From: [Actinomadura] parvosata subsp. kistnae
GTDB lineage: Bacteria; Actinomycetota; Actinomycetes; Streptosporangiales; Streptosporangiaceae
NCBI RefSeq assembly: GCF_900323885.1
Contig: NZ_OOHJ01000015.1
Location: 1,054,001 to 1,118,000 of the forward strand
Reading direction: 5' to 3'
Length of the DNA stretch: 64,000 nucleotides
Position numbers and translations under genes: made by a program. The first letter of the stretch is position 1; each line of letters begins with the position of its first letter. Shown piece after piece: positions 33,964 through 41,817 of this stretch. Under the pieces are notes generated by a model, which did no database searches, was not told the DNA's origin, and worked only from the letters and a program-made list of their open reading frames with translations.

Positions 33964-34985
33964 CAAAGCTCCAGCAGTTGTGCGAGGCGGGCGCGGTGGA
34001 TGCGGGGCGGGCCGAGCAGCACTTCGTCCGCCTTGGCCCGTTTGTAGAACAGGTGGGCGTCGTGCTCCCAGGTGTAGCCGATGCCGCCGTGCAGCAGCAA
34101 GTGGTCGCGGGCGACCTCGAAGCAGGCGCGGCCGACGTACGCCTGGGCGAGCGCGGCGGCCTCCGGCAGCTCCTCGGGCGACTCGTCGGCGGCCCAGGCG
34201 GCGTACCGGACGATGGACTCGGCCTGCTCCAGCTTGCAATGCATGTCGGCGAGCTTGTGCTTGACCCCTTGGTAGGAGCCGATGTAGCGGCCGAACGCGA
34301 CGCGGATCTTGGCGTAGGCCACGATGGCGTCGAGCGCCGCCCGCATCACGCCGAGCTGCTCGGCGGCCAGGGCCACGCACACCCGTTCGAAGACGCCCGA
34401 CTCCGGGGCGGGGCCGAGGACGCGGGCGGGCGCGCCGGCCAGCACGATCGTCGCCTGGTCGCGGGTGAGGTCGAGCGTCTCCAGCGCGGTCCTGCTCACG
34501 CCCGGCCCGGCCAGCTCGACGGCCACCAGGACCGGGGCGTCGCCGTCGCGGGCGGGCGCCACCAGCACGTCGGCCTCGCTGCCCGACAGCACCTGCGCCA
34601 GCGTGCCGCTCACGGCGCCGCCGTCGAGGGACAGCTCGGTGGTGCTCAGCGTGGCCGCGACGCGGCCCTCGGCGATGCCGCTCTGCAGCTCCTTGTCGGG
34701 CACCTGGGTCAGCGCAAGCGCGGCGAACGCGGTGGCCAGGAACGGGCCCGGCAGCAGGGCGGCGCCCGTCTCCTCCAGCGCCACGGCCAGCTCGGACAGG
34801 CCCGCGCCGGCGCCGCCGTACTCCTCGGGGACGATCAGGCCCGACAGGCCCAGCTCGCCGTTGAGCCGCGCGTACACCTGCGGGTCGTAGCCGTCGCGGA
34901 CCTTGGGCAGCGGGGAGGCGGCGCGCAGGAAGTCGCGGACGGCCGCGCGCAGCTCCTGCTGCTCCTGACTGAGTACGAGCTTCAC
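33963..34985 (-). CDS. Acyl-CoA dehydrogenase, FadE27-like subunit
   Basis: 340 residues. Acyl-CoA dehydrogenase fold; the C-terminal GGIGYTWEHDAHLFYKRAKAD contains the usual catalytic Glu position. The middle beta domain lacks an obvious complete FAD-binding set, as is usual in the alpha2beta2 ChsE-type enzymes in which two different FadE proteins share FAD sites. It partners with the 388-residue FadE directly upstream (4-base ATGA overlap). These heteromers introduce the alpha-beta double bond in steroid side-chain CoA esters in Mycobacterium; the same role is inferred here. Confidence 0.9.
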   Translation of the reverse strand: MKLVLSQEQQELRAAVRDFLRAASPLPKVRDGYDPQVYARLNGELGLSGLIVPEEYGGAGAGLSELAVALEETGAALLPGPFLATAFAALALTQVPDKELQSGIAEGRVAATLSTTELSLDGGAVSGTLAQVLSGSEADVLVAPARDGDAPVLVAVELAGPGVSRTALETLDLTRDQATIVLAGAPARVLGPAPESGVFERVCVALAAEQLGVMRAALDAIVAYAKIRVAFGRYIGSYQGVKHKLADMHCKLEQAESIVRYAAWAADESPEELPEAAALAQAYVGRACFEVARDHLLLHGGIGYTWEHDAHLFYKRAKADEVLLGPPRIHRARLAQLLEL

Positions 34986-36148
34986 GCCTGCGTCCCCACT
35001 TTCAGGTCCTTGAACGGCACGGTCTTGTCCACCCGCGGCTCCGGCGGCAGGCCCAGCACGCGGTCGCCGACGATGTTGCGCATGATCTCGTTCGTGCCGC
35101 CGCCCAGCGCCATGCCGGGCGCCATGGAGATCGCGCGCGCGAGGGGGTGGTCGGCCAGCGCCGCCTCGGGGCCGGCGAGCCGGGTGGCGAGGTCGGCCTG
35201 GTAGAGGGTGAGCTCGGCCAGCAGCAGCTTGGCGGCGCTGCCGCGGGCGCCGGGGAAGAGGCCGGCCTTGGTCTCCTGGGCGAGCCGCTGGTTGAACAGG
35301 GCCAGCGCGCGGGTGCGGATGTGCAGCTCGACGAGCTCGTCACGGACCAGCGGGTCGCTGGTGTCGAGGGCCCGGCGCAGCGCCTCCACGGAGGCCGGGT
35401 GGTCCTTCTGGCCGCCCATGCCGACGCCCGCGGAGATCGACAGCCGCTCGTGCAGGAGGGTCGTGACGGCCACGCTCCAGCCGTCGTCGACCTCGCCGAC
35501 GCGGTGCTCGTCGGGGATCGGGACGTTGTCGAAGAAGACCTCGTTGAAGTTGGCCCGGCCGGACATGTCCTTCAGCGGCCTGACGGTCACGCCGGGGTGG
35601 TGCATGTCGATCACGAACATGGTCAGGCCCTTGTGCTTGGGCACATCGACGTTCGTACGGGCGAGCAGCAGCCCCCAGTCGGCGTGGTGGGCGACGGAGG
35701 TCCACACCTTCTGGCCGTTGACGATCCAGTGGTCGCCATCACGCACGGCCCTGGTCTGCAGGCTGGCGACGTCGCTGCCGGCGCCGGGCTCGGAGAAGAG
35801 CTGGCACCAGATCTCCTCGCCGCGCAGCAGCGGCCGGACGAACCGCTCCCGCAGGGCGTCGGAGCCCCGGTCGACGATCGTCGGCCCGGTCATGCCGAGG
35901 CCGATCGAGAAGACGTAGGTGGGCAGGACGTAGTGGCGGGCCTCCTCGGCGAACACCCGCTCCTCCGCCTGGGTCAGCCCCTGGCCGCCCCACTGCTTCG
36001 GCCAGGTGATGCCGGAGTATCCGGCGTCGTAGAGCTTGGCCATGAACTCCTTGGCCCGGGCGATCCCGTCGGCCTCCGGGTAGTCGTCGGTCGGAACGTT
36101 CTCCCGCAGCCAGTGCGCGGCCGCATGCCGATACTCAGCAAGGTTCAC
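34982..36148 (-). CDS. Acyl-CoA dehydrogenase, FadE26-like subunit
   Basis: 388 residues. Typical acyl-CoA dehydrogenase motifs: CQLFSEPGAGSDVASLQTRAV and HWIVNGQKVWTSVAHHADW for FAD and substrate, and the C-terminal GGGTNEIMRNIVGDRVLGLPPEPR. The GTG start at 36148 has GAGGAG five bases upstream. Its likely partner is the FadE27-like protein encoded next. It heads the three-gene operon with fadD17-like, divergent from a TetR regulator gene. An operator-like palindrome (CAGAGC-ttt-GCTCTG) sits at its putative -35. Not regulated by an obvious KstR box: I see no TnnAACnnGTTnnA site in the intergenic region. Confidence 0.92.
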   Translation of the reverse strand: MNLAEYRHAAAHWLRENVPTDDYPEADGIARAKEFMAKLYDAGYSGITWPKQWGGQGLTQAEERVFAEEARHYVLPTYVFSIGLGMTGPTIVDRGSDALRERFVRPLLRGEEIWCQLFSEPGAGSDVASLQTRAVRDGDHWIVNGQKVWTSVAHHADWGLLLARTNVDVPKHKGLTMFVIDMHHPGVTVRPLKDMSGRANFNEVFFDNVPIPDEHRVGEVDDGWSVAVTTLLHERLSISAGVGMGGQKDHPASVEALRRALDTSDPLVRDELVELHIRTRALALFNQRLAQETKAGLFPGARGSAAKLLLAELTLYQADLATRLAGPEAALADHPLARAISMAPGMALGGGTNEIMRNIVGDRVLGLPPEPRVDKTVPFKDLKVGTQA

Positions 36149-36438
36149 ATCGACTCCTCGGCATCAGTGCTCACTTACTCTAGTCAGCGCCTCCGGGGAC
36201 GTACAGAGCTTTGCTCTGGACATACGCGCCCGTTTCGTCCCAGCCGGGGCCGGTAAGGGATTACTGAGGGTGGTTGGAGGGACCCCGGCAGAAGCACATT
36301 CGGTGGCCGCGGTTACCATGATCAACGTGACTGTCGGTGAACGGGAAATCCGTACCGTACGCGGGTTCCTCATACCAGAACAGATCACGCCCGGTTTGTC
36401 CTATAAATACTAATGATCAGAAGTTAGAGTTACTCGCT
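36149..36438. promoter_or_regulatory. Divergent promoter region with inverted-repeat operator candidate
   Basis: For the fadE operon (minus strand) TAGAGT at 36182-36177 is a good -10. The palindrome CAGAGC-TTT-GCTCTG (36204-36218) lies at its -35 and is a candidate site for the divergent TetR protein. On the plus strand TAGAGT at 36425-36430 lies 8 nt before the TetR gene's GTG, implying a leaderless mRNA. The region 36395-36435 is locally AT-rich. Confidence 0.5.
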
Positions 36439-37038
36439 GTGACAACAGGTTTCAGCCGATTACGGCGCGAGGATTTGCTGAAAACGGCCTGCGAGGTGAT
36501 CGCGGAGCAAGGATTCGGGCACACGAGGACCCTGGACATCGCCAGGGCCGCGGGTGTCAGCCAAGCCCTGCTCTTCTACCACTTCGAGACCAAGGAGCGG
36601 CTGTTCGCCCAGGCGTTCAGCTACGCCGCCCGCCAGCATCTCCACGCGCTGGCCGACGTCGAGCAGTCGGCGGGCACGCCGACCGAACGCCTGCGCTCCC
36701 TGCTGCGGCTCTGCTCCCCCGCCATCCCCACCGAGGGCTGGCGGCTGTGGATCGACGCGTGGTCCGAGGCCATGCGCAGCGAGGAGCTGGAGGAGACCTC
36801 GCGGCGCATCGACGCCAGGGGCCGCACGCTGATGCGCGGCATCATCGAGGCCGGCGTGGCGTGCGGCGAGTTCGAGTGCCCCGACCCCGACGCGACGACG
36901 TGGCGGCTGTTCGCGCTCATCGACGGGCTGGCCGTGCAGACGCACGCGCACCCGAAGGTGTTGTCACGGCGCAGGGTCAACGTGCTGATCCGCTCCGCGG
37001 CGTCGAGAGAGCTGGGGGTGCCCGCGGATAGACTCTGA
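36439..37038 (+). CDS. TetR-family transcriptional regulator
   Basis: 199 residues from GTG 36439. The N-terminal HTH is standard: LLKTACEVIAEQGFGHTRTLDIARAAGVSQALLFYHFETKERLF (extent of the domain, residues ~12-55). The C-terminal ligand domain is helical and ends SRELGVPADRL. The likely target is the divergent fadE-fadE-fadD operon, and possibly the downstream diiron oxygenase. The frame is open 34 codons further upstream, but that part has no coding character, and a -10-like TAGAGT just before the GTG supports the short form. Confidence 0.92.
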   Translation: MTTGFSRLRREDLLKTACEVIAEQGFGHTRTLDIARAAGVSQALLFYHFETKERLFAQAFSYAARQHLHALADVEQSAGTPTERLRSLLRLCSPAIPTEGWRLWIDAWSEAMRSEELEETSRRIDARGRTLMRGIIEAGVACGEFECPDPDATTWRLFALIDGLAVQTHAHPKVLSRRRVNVLIRSAASRELGVPADRL

Positions 37039-37129
37039 GCCGATGACGCCTCGAAAGCTGCGGTCCTCACCCTTCCCAGTCTTATTGGATTCTCCGTACA
37101 ATTACTGGGCGAGGAGAGGAGTGCACGCG

Positions 37130-38119
37130 ATGACATCCGCACCGAGCTCTACCGCCGCAAGGGAACGTGACGAGCAGGTCGCGAGCCGCAGCGCGTACCG
37201 CGCGGTCATCGAACGCCTCTCGAAGGCGTCGGTGGACAAGCACTGGGAGCCGTACCGCGACATCCCGTGGGACGACCCCGAGTTCCAGGTGGACCAGACC
37301 GATCCGCGCTGGGAGCTGCCCGGGGTGGACCGGCTGGGCGGCCACCCCTGGTACCTCAGCCGCTCCCCCGAGGTACGCGCGCGGATCGGCCTGTGGCGGG
37401 TGGCCACCGCCATGAAGATCGGGCTGCAGTTCGAGAACCTGCTCAAGCGCGGCCTGCTCAACTACGCCTACCGCCTGCCGAACGGCTCCCCCGAGTTCCG
37501 GTACGTCTACCACGAGACCACCGAAGAGGCGCATCACGGGATGATGTTCCAGGAGTTCGTGAACCGTACCGGGCTGCCCGTCCGCGGCATGCCGGGGCCG
37601 CTCTCGGTGATCGCCCAGGTGGCGCCCTGGATCCCGCTGATCTCGACCGAGCTGTTCTTCGTGTTCGTGCTCGGCGGCGAGGACCCGATCGACCACGTGC
37701 AGCGCCGGCTGCTCAAGGACGGCCGGGTGCACCACCCCTTAGAAGAGACGATCATGCGCATCCACATCGCGGAGGAGGCCAGGCACATCTCCTTCGCCCG
37801 CCATTACCTGCGCAACCGGGTGCCGCGGATGCCCGCCTACCGCCGGCTCCTGCTCGGCATCGTCTCGCCGGTCATCCTCGGCGTCATGGCCCGCATCATG
37901 CTCGCGCCGCCCGGGCCGATGATCCGCCGCTTCAGGATCCCCGCGAACGTGGTGGCCGAGGTCTACCTGCGCAACCCCGCCGCCCGGCAGGAGATCAGGG
38001 ACTCGGTCGGCAAGACGCGCGAGCTGTGCGCCGAGATCGGGCTGATCAACCCGCTGACCCGGCGCGTCTGGCAGCTCATGGGGATCTGGGAGGACGCCGC
38101 GCCGTCAGCACCTCGGTGA
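37130..38119 (+). CDS. AurF-like diiron oxygenase
   Basis: 329 residues from the ATG at 37130, after GAGGAGAGG; a GTG three codons earlier is possible. The pattern of diiron ligands of the AurF (p-aminobenzoate N-oxygenase) family is visible: a Glu in the QFENLLKRGLL helix, then HETTEEAHHGMMFQEF (Glu and Glu-x-x-His), a further Glu/His in the middle helices, and IAEEARHISFARHYL (Glu, Arg-His). AurF-type enzymes oxidise arylamines to nitro compounds; related actinobacterial members act on lipids or unknown substrates. Its place beside FadE/FadD and TetR genes suggests a lipid-related role. It overlaps the convergent methyltransferase gene by 44 bp. Confidence 0.85.
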   Translation: MTSAPSSTAARERDEQVASRSAYRAVIERLSKASVDKHWEPYRDIPWDDPEFQVDQTDPRWELPGVDRLGGHPWYLSRSPEVRARIGLWRVATAMKIGLQFENLLKRGLLNYAYRLPNGSPEFRYVYHETTEEAHHGMMFQEFVNRTGLPVRGMPGPLSVIAQVAPWIPLISTELFFVFVLGGEDPIDHVQRRLLKDGRVHHPLEETIMRIHIAEEARHISFARHYLRNRVPRMPAYRRLLLGIVSPVILGVMARIMLAPPGPMIRRFRIPANVVAEVYLRNPAARQEIRDSVGKTRELCAEIGLINPLTRRVWQLMGIWEDAAPSAPR

Positions 38120-38858
38120 CCGTCACCCGCTCCCACCGGCCCGACGGGTTGGCCGCGAGCAGCGCCCGCCTGACCGCCTCGACGAACGCCTCCTTGCGCG
38201 CCCCGAGGCGCGCCGGGGCCGAGTACGAGTACGACAGCTGCAGGCCGATCACCGCGTCGAGGTCGTAGGGCAGGTGCTCCTCGTAGTGCGCCCGGTCGAG
38301 GACGCTGAACGGCGAGGTCGCCAGCACCTCGTCGTGGTGCTCGCCGGTCGCCTGGAAGGAGCTGGAGGCGGTGAAGGTGTTCACCGCGAACTCGTCGCGC
38401 ACCCGCCGCACGACCGGCTCCCAGGGCTCCTGAGGGTCCTCGCGGGTCGGGCCGACGAGCGCCACGACGCCGTGCGGCGGCAGCAGCTCGTCCAGCTCCG
38501 CCAGCACCGCCCGGCGGTCCATCCAGTGGAACGAGCGGCCCATGACCACGTGGTCGAACGGCGGCAGGTCCCGCAGGGTCGTCGAGTCGCCCTTGATCCA
38601 GCGGATGCCGCCGGCCTTGCCCGCCAGGCGCCGGCCCTCGGCGAGCATCTCCTCGTCGGGGTCCACGGCGAGCACCTGACGGACCCGCCGGGACAGCGGG
38701 ATGGCGATCGTGCCCGGCCCGCAGCCGAGGTCGAGCACCGTGCTGTCCTGGCCGAACGTCATCGCCAGGTGCTCGATCGCCGGATCGCCGTAGCGGGAGC
38801 GGTATTTGGCGTAGTACGGTGCCGCGCCGCCGAACAGGTCGTCCACGGATGCGACCAT
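38076..38858 (-). CDS. Class I SAM-dependent methyltransferase
   Basis: 260 residues. Motif I is VLDLGCGPGTIAIPLS (about residue 41), then the acidic VLAVDPDEEML and FDHVVMGRSFHWMDRRAVLAEL, which place it with generic Methyltransf_11/25 proteins. N-terminal YYAKYRSRYGDPAIEHL is a common lead-in of this group. The substrate is unknown. Start at ATG 38858; the terminal codons overlap those of the diiron oxygenase gene on the other strand. Divergent from copC. Confidence 0.88.
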   Translation of the reverse strand: MVASVDDLFGGAAPYYAKYRSRYGDPAIEHLAMTFGQDSTVLDLGCGPGTIAIPLSRRVRQVLAVDPDEEMLAEGRRLAGKAGGIRWIKGDSTTLRDLPPFDHVVMGRSFHWMDRRAVLAELDELLPPHGVVALVGPTREDPQEPWEPVVRRVRDEFAVNTFTASSSFQATGEHHDEVLATSPFSVLDRAHYEEHLPYDLDAVIGLQLSYSYSAPARLGARKEAFVEAVRRALLAANPSGRWERVTVTEVLTARRPPRSP

Positions 38859-38897
38859 ATACGGGTCCGCAACGTGTTTTATGGAAGGTTCTGATCT

Positions 38898-39521
38898 GTG
38901 AGGCGGCTACTCACGGTCCTGCTGCTCGCGTTCACCGCCGTGGTCGCGGTGGGGGTCACGTACTCCCCCGCCCAGGCGCACAACGTACTGATCGGCAGCG
39001 ACCCGAAGGACGGGGCCACGCTGGCGGCCTCGCCCTCGCAGGTGACGCTGGTGTTCGACCAGGCGGTGCGTCAGGGGTACGCGCAGGTGGGCGTGACGGG
39101 GGCCGACGGGTCCTCGTGGGCCGACGGAAGCGCCGTGGTGGCGGCCGAGCGGGTCAGCGTGAAGGTCAAGCCGCTGCCCGCCGGAGGGTCGTACGTGGTG
39201 GGCTACCGGATCCTGTCGTCCGACGGGCACCCCGTCACCGGGAAGATCACCTTCCGGCTGGCCGCCGACGCGTCCGGCGTCGCGGCCGGGGCGGCGGCGG
39301 GGGGCTCCAGCGCCGACGCCGCAGAGGCGGCCGCCAACGGCGGGGCCGGGATGGCCGTGGTGTGGATCGTGGGCGCGCTGCTCGTGCTGGCGGCCGGCAC
39401 GGCGGTGGCCCTGCGCCGGGCCGCCCCCGCTGCGGCTCCGGCTTCGACTGCGGCTCCCGCTTCGGCTGCGGCGGACGGGAGCGTCGGCGCGGCGGGCCGC
39501 GGCGAGGGGACGGGCGCGTGA
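38898..39521 (+). CDS. CopC-domain copper-binding protein with C-terminal membrane anchor
   Basis: 207 residues. A signal peptide (RLLTVLLLAFTAVVAVGV) ends at AQAHN, making His1 of the mature chain available as in CopC: the HNVLIGSDPKDGATLAASPSQVTLVFDQAV stretch is the CopC fold start. The second conserved His is in the ILSSDGHPVTGKITFRL strand. A C-terminal helix (about residues 153-172) anchors it, followed by an Ala/Pro-rich tail. It binds copper outside the membrane and hands it to CopD, whose gene overlaps (GTGA). GTG start at 38898. Confidence 0.92.
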   Translation: MRRLLTVLLLAFTAVVAVGVTYSPAQAHNVLIGSDPKDGATLAASPSQVTLVFDQAVRQGYAQVGVTGADGSSWADGSAVVAAERVSVKVKPLPAGGSYVVGYRILSSDGHPVTGKITFRLAADASGVAAGAAAGGSSADAAEAAANGGAGMAVVWIVGALLVLAAGTAVALRRAAPAAAPASTAAPASAAADGSVGAAGRGEGTGA

Positions 39522-40549
39522 CCGCCGTCGCTCCTCCCCTGGCCCGGCAGCGGGTCGGCGGGCGGCTCGTGGCGGGCGCGTTCGGCGTGTGCGCGGTCGT
39601 CGCGGCCGTGGCGGCCAGCTCGTTCACCGCTCAGGAGGCCGTGCCGGGCATCCCCATGCCCGGCCCCGTCGTGTCGGTGGGGCTCCCGATCGTCCGCGTG
39701 CTGCTCGACGTGGCTGCCGTGGCCGTGGTCGGGCTCAGCCTGCTGCCCAAGCTGCTCGGCTTCAAGATGCCGGAGCACACCGAGCCGGTCATGGTCAGGG
39801 TGCGGCCGCTGGCCGTGCTCGCCGCCTGGGCGTGGGCGATCTGCGCGCTGGTCACGATCGTCTTCCAGACCGCCGAGCTGAACCCGGGGGCCGTGCCGAC
39901 GTTCGGGATGATCGCCTCTTACGTCGGGAACGTCGGCACCGGGCAGGGGCTGCTGTTCAGCGCGGCGTGCGCGCTGGCGGCGGCCGGGATCGGGCTCATG
40001 GCGGTGCGGTTCGGGGAGAAGGTTCCGGCCGAGCTGCGGATCATCGTGGCGCTGTTCGGGCTGCTGCCCATCCCCGTCACCGGGCACGCGGTGAACTCCG
40101 TCTGGCACGACCCGATCATGATCTCGATGGAGATCCACGTCATGGGCGCGGCGGCCTGGACGGGCGGGCTGCTCGCCACCGTCGTCTTCCTCGCGCCGCA
40201 CAGCAGCCTGCTGGCGGTCGTGCTGCCGAAGTTCTCCAGGATGGCGACCGTGTGCCTGCTCCTGGTCGCGCTGTCCGGGCTCGTCACGGGGCTCGGCACG
40301 ATGGCGCTCACGCCCGGCGTGACCCTGCCCGGCGCCATCGTGACCAGCCACTACGGGGTGCTGGTGATCGTCAAGACGGCGCTGGTGGCGCTGCTGGTGC
40401 CGCTGGCGGCGCACATCCGCTTCCGGCTGCTGCCCGTCATCCGGCGCGGCGGGGCCACCGCCCTGGCGAGCTGGGCGGTGGCCGAGGTGGGGATCATGGG
40501 GCTGGCGTACGGGGTCGCGGTCGCGATCACCCGCGCCTCGATCGCCTGA
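39518..40549 (+). CDS. CopD-family copper-uptake membrane protein
   Basis: 343 residues, about 8-9 membrane helices. It begins with GTG 39518 overlapping the copC stop. The core CopD domain (about residues 190-300) has TGHAVNSVWHDPIMISMEIHVMGAAAWTGGLLATVVFL, with the conserved His residues, and a final helix set. The copC-copD order fits copper import or supply to cuproenzymes. The neighbour downstream on the other strand is a His-containing membrane protein. The longer open frame upstream of 39518 is out of context. Confidence 0.92.
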   Translation: MTAVAPPLARQRVGGRLVAGAFGVCAVVAAVAASSFTAQEAVPGIPMPGPVVSVGLPIVRVLLDVAAVAVVGLSLLPKLLGFKMPEHTEPVMVRVRPLAVLAAWAWAICALVTIVFQTAELNPGAVPTFGMIASYVGNVGTGQGLLFSAACALAAAGIGLMAVRFGEKVPAELRIIVALFGLLPIPVTGHAVNSVWHDPIMISMEIHVMGAAAWTGGLLATVVFLAPHSSLLAVVLPKFSRMATVCLLLVALSGLVTGLGTMALTPGVTLPGAIVTSHYGVLVIVKTALVALLVPLAAHIRFRLLPVIRRGGATALASWAVAEVGIMGLAYGVAVAITRASIA

Positions 40550-40555
40550 CCCTCT

Positions 40556-41764
40556 TTACGATGCGGCCGGGGCGACCACCGGGCGGGCCGTGGCCCCGGC
40601 CTCCCTCAGCTTGCGCTTGCCCGTGGCCCACTCGATGGCCAGCCAGGCGACGAGCAGGCCGAGCCCGGCCCACACCGCCGACGGCGTGGCCAGCGGGGGC
40701 GCTCCCAGGAGGCCCTCCTGGCCCTTGATGGCGCCGTACACGGAGCCCATGACCGCGCTCTGCACGACCAGCCCGCCGTACGCGCCCGCCGTCACCCCGG
40801 CCGCGCCGAGCACCGCGCGCACGACCGGCACCCGCACCAGGAACGCCAGGTCGACCAGCAGCCCGGCGACGACCATGAAGAACGGCACCGCCGACGGCGG
40901 GAAGCCGGTGAAGGTCAGCAGCGGCCAGGCCAGCGCCCTGAACCCCACGTACGAGGCCGCGACCAGCGTCGCCGTGCCGAACCTGCCGACCAGCCTCCTG
41001 GCCACGACCAGCACCGACAGCACCCCCACCACGGCGTAGACCGGGTACAGGTAGTCCGGCACGGGCAGCGTGAACCCGGCCATCATCGTGCGATCGACCG
41101 GCCGCCCCATCTGGTCGGCCGCGAACTGGAGCAGGATCGGCTCGGCGTACGTCGCGCCGTTGTCCCACGCGCCGAGCGACAGGATGCCGTACTCCTGGTG
41201 CTGCTCGGGGAAGTGCATGTTCTCCAGGAAGAACGCGAAGAACGCGCCCAGCACGACCACCCGCTCGCGTCCGGGAGGCGCGCCCACGAACCAGCCGCGG
41301 ATCACGCCCGCGATCATGAAGAACGTTCCAACGTAGAGCAGGATGTGCGACGGGCTCCACGAGGTGATGTCGAGCCCGTTGACGCGGTGGTTGATCAGGT
41401 CGAGCGGCACCGCCACGAGGAAGATGCCGGTGCCCCACTGGATCAGCCTGAGCGCGGCCTTGTCGACGCCGTAGCCGGTGTAACCGTGGATCACGGTCAG
41501 GGCGACGACGATCGCCGTACCGGCGGAGTTGAGCAGGTGCGGCGGGGCCAGGTCGTCACGCAGCCACTTGAAGTGCCACGAGACGTCCCACGCCGAGCCG
41601 AGCACCTTGAGCGTGAACGCCGCCAGCCAGCCGAAGTACAGCACCCTGAACAGGTCCTGCGGGGTCTCGCGGCCCGCCTCGCCGCGAGTCCAGTAGGGCA
41701 GGGCCCAGGCGGCGGCCCTCTTGAACGATGCTGGAAGCTTCACGGCAGAGCATCTTACGGTCAT
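40556..41764 (-). CDS. Polytopic membrane protein, unknown function
   Basis: 402 residues from the ATG at 41764 (a GTG at 41743 is an alternative and better matches KLPASFKRA as a cytoplasmic N-terminus). About nine hydrophobic helices. Conserved-looking loops include SAWDVSWHFKWLRDD (residues ~70), SPSHILLYVGTFF, NMHFPEQHQEYG and PVPDYLYPVYAVVG. The many His residues near helix ends could bind metal or haem, but no known signature fits. It ends 7 nt from copD in convergent orientation, so a copper link is only positional. I do not recognise the family. Confidence 0.75.
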   Translation of the reverse strand: MTVRCSAVKLPASFKRAAAWALPYWTRGEAGRETPQDLFRVLYFGWLAAFTLKVLGSAWDVSWHFKWLRDDLAPPHLLNSAGTAIVVALTVIHGYTGYGVDKAALRLIQWGTGIFLVAVPLDLINHRVNGLDITSWSPSHILLYVGTFFMIAGVIRGWFVGAPPGRERVVVLGAFFAFFLENMHFPEQHQEYGILSLGAWDNGATYAEPILLQFAADQMGRPVDRTMMAGFTLPVPDYLYPVYAVVGVLSVLVVARRLVGRFGTATLVAASYVGFRALAWPLLTFTGFPPSAVPFFMVVAGLLVDLAFLVRVPVVRAVLGAAGVTAGAYGGLVVQSAVMGSVYGAIKGQEGLLGAPPLATPSAVWAGLGLLVAWLAIEWATGKRKLREAGATARPVVAPAAS

Positions 41765-41817
41765 CTGCCCCGTACGGCCCGATCGCGGGGGCACCACCCG
41801 GCCGAGGCCCATGCGGC

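Noticed and set aside
33967..34380. N-terminal extension of the acyl-CoA synthetase
   Set aside because: Overlaps the FadE27-like gene out of frame; the ATG at 33963 coupled to the upstream stop gives the normal N-terminus MDVSELPGFY.
36149..36438. A KstR box in front of the fadE operon
   Set aside because: I looked for TnnAACnnGTTnnA in this gap and found none; the only good inverted repeat is CAGAGC-ttt-GCTCTG.
38819..39517. N-terminal extension of CopD
   Set aside because: It runs across copC in another frame; the GTG at 39518 with a GTGA overlap is the usual copC-copD arrangement.
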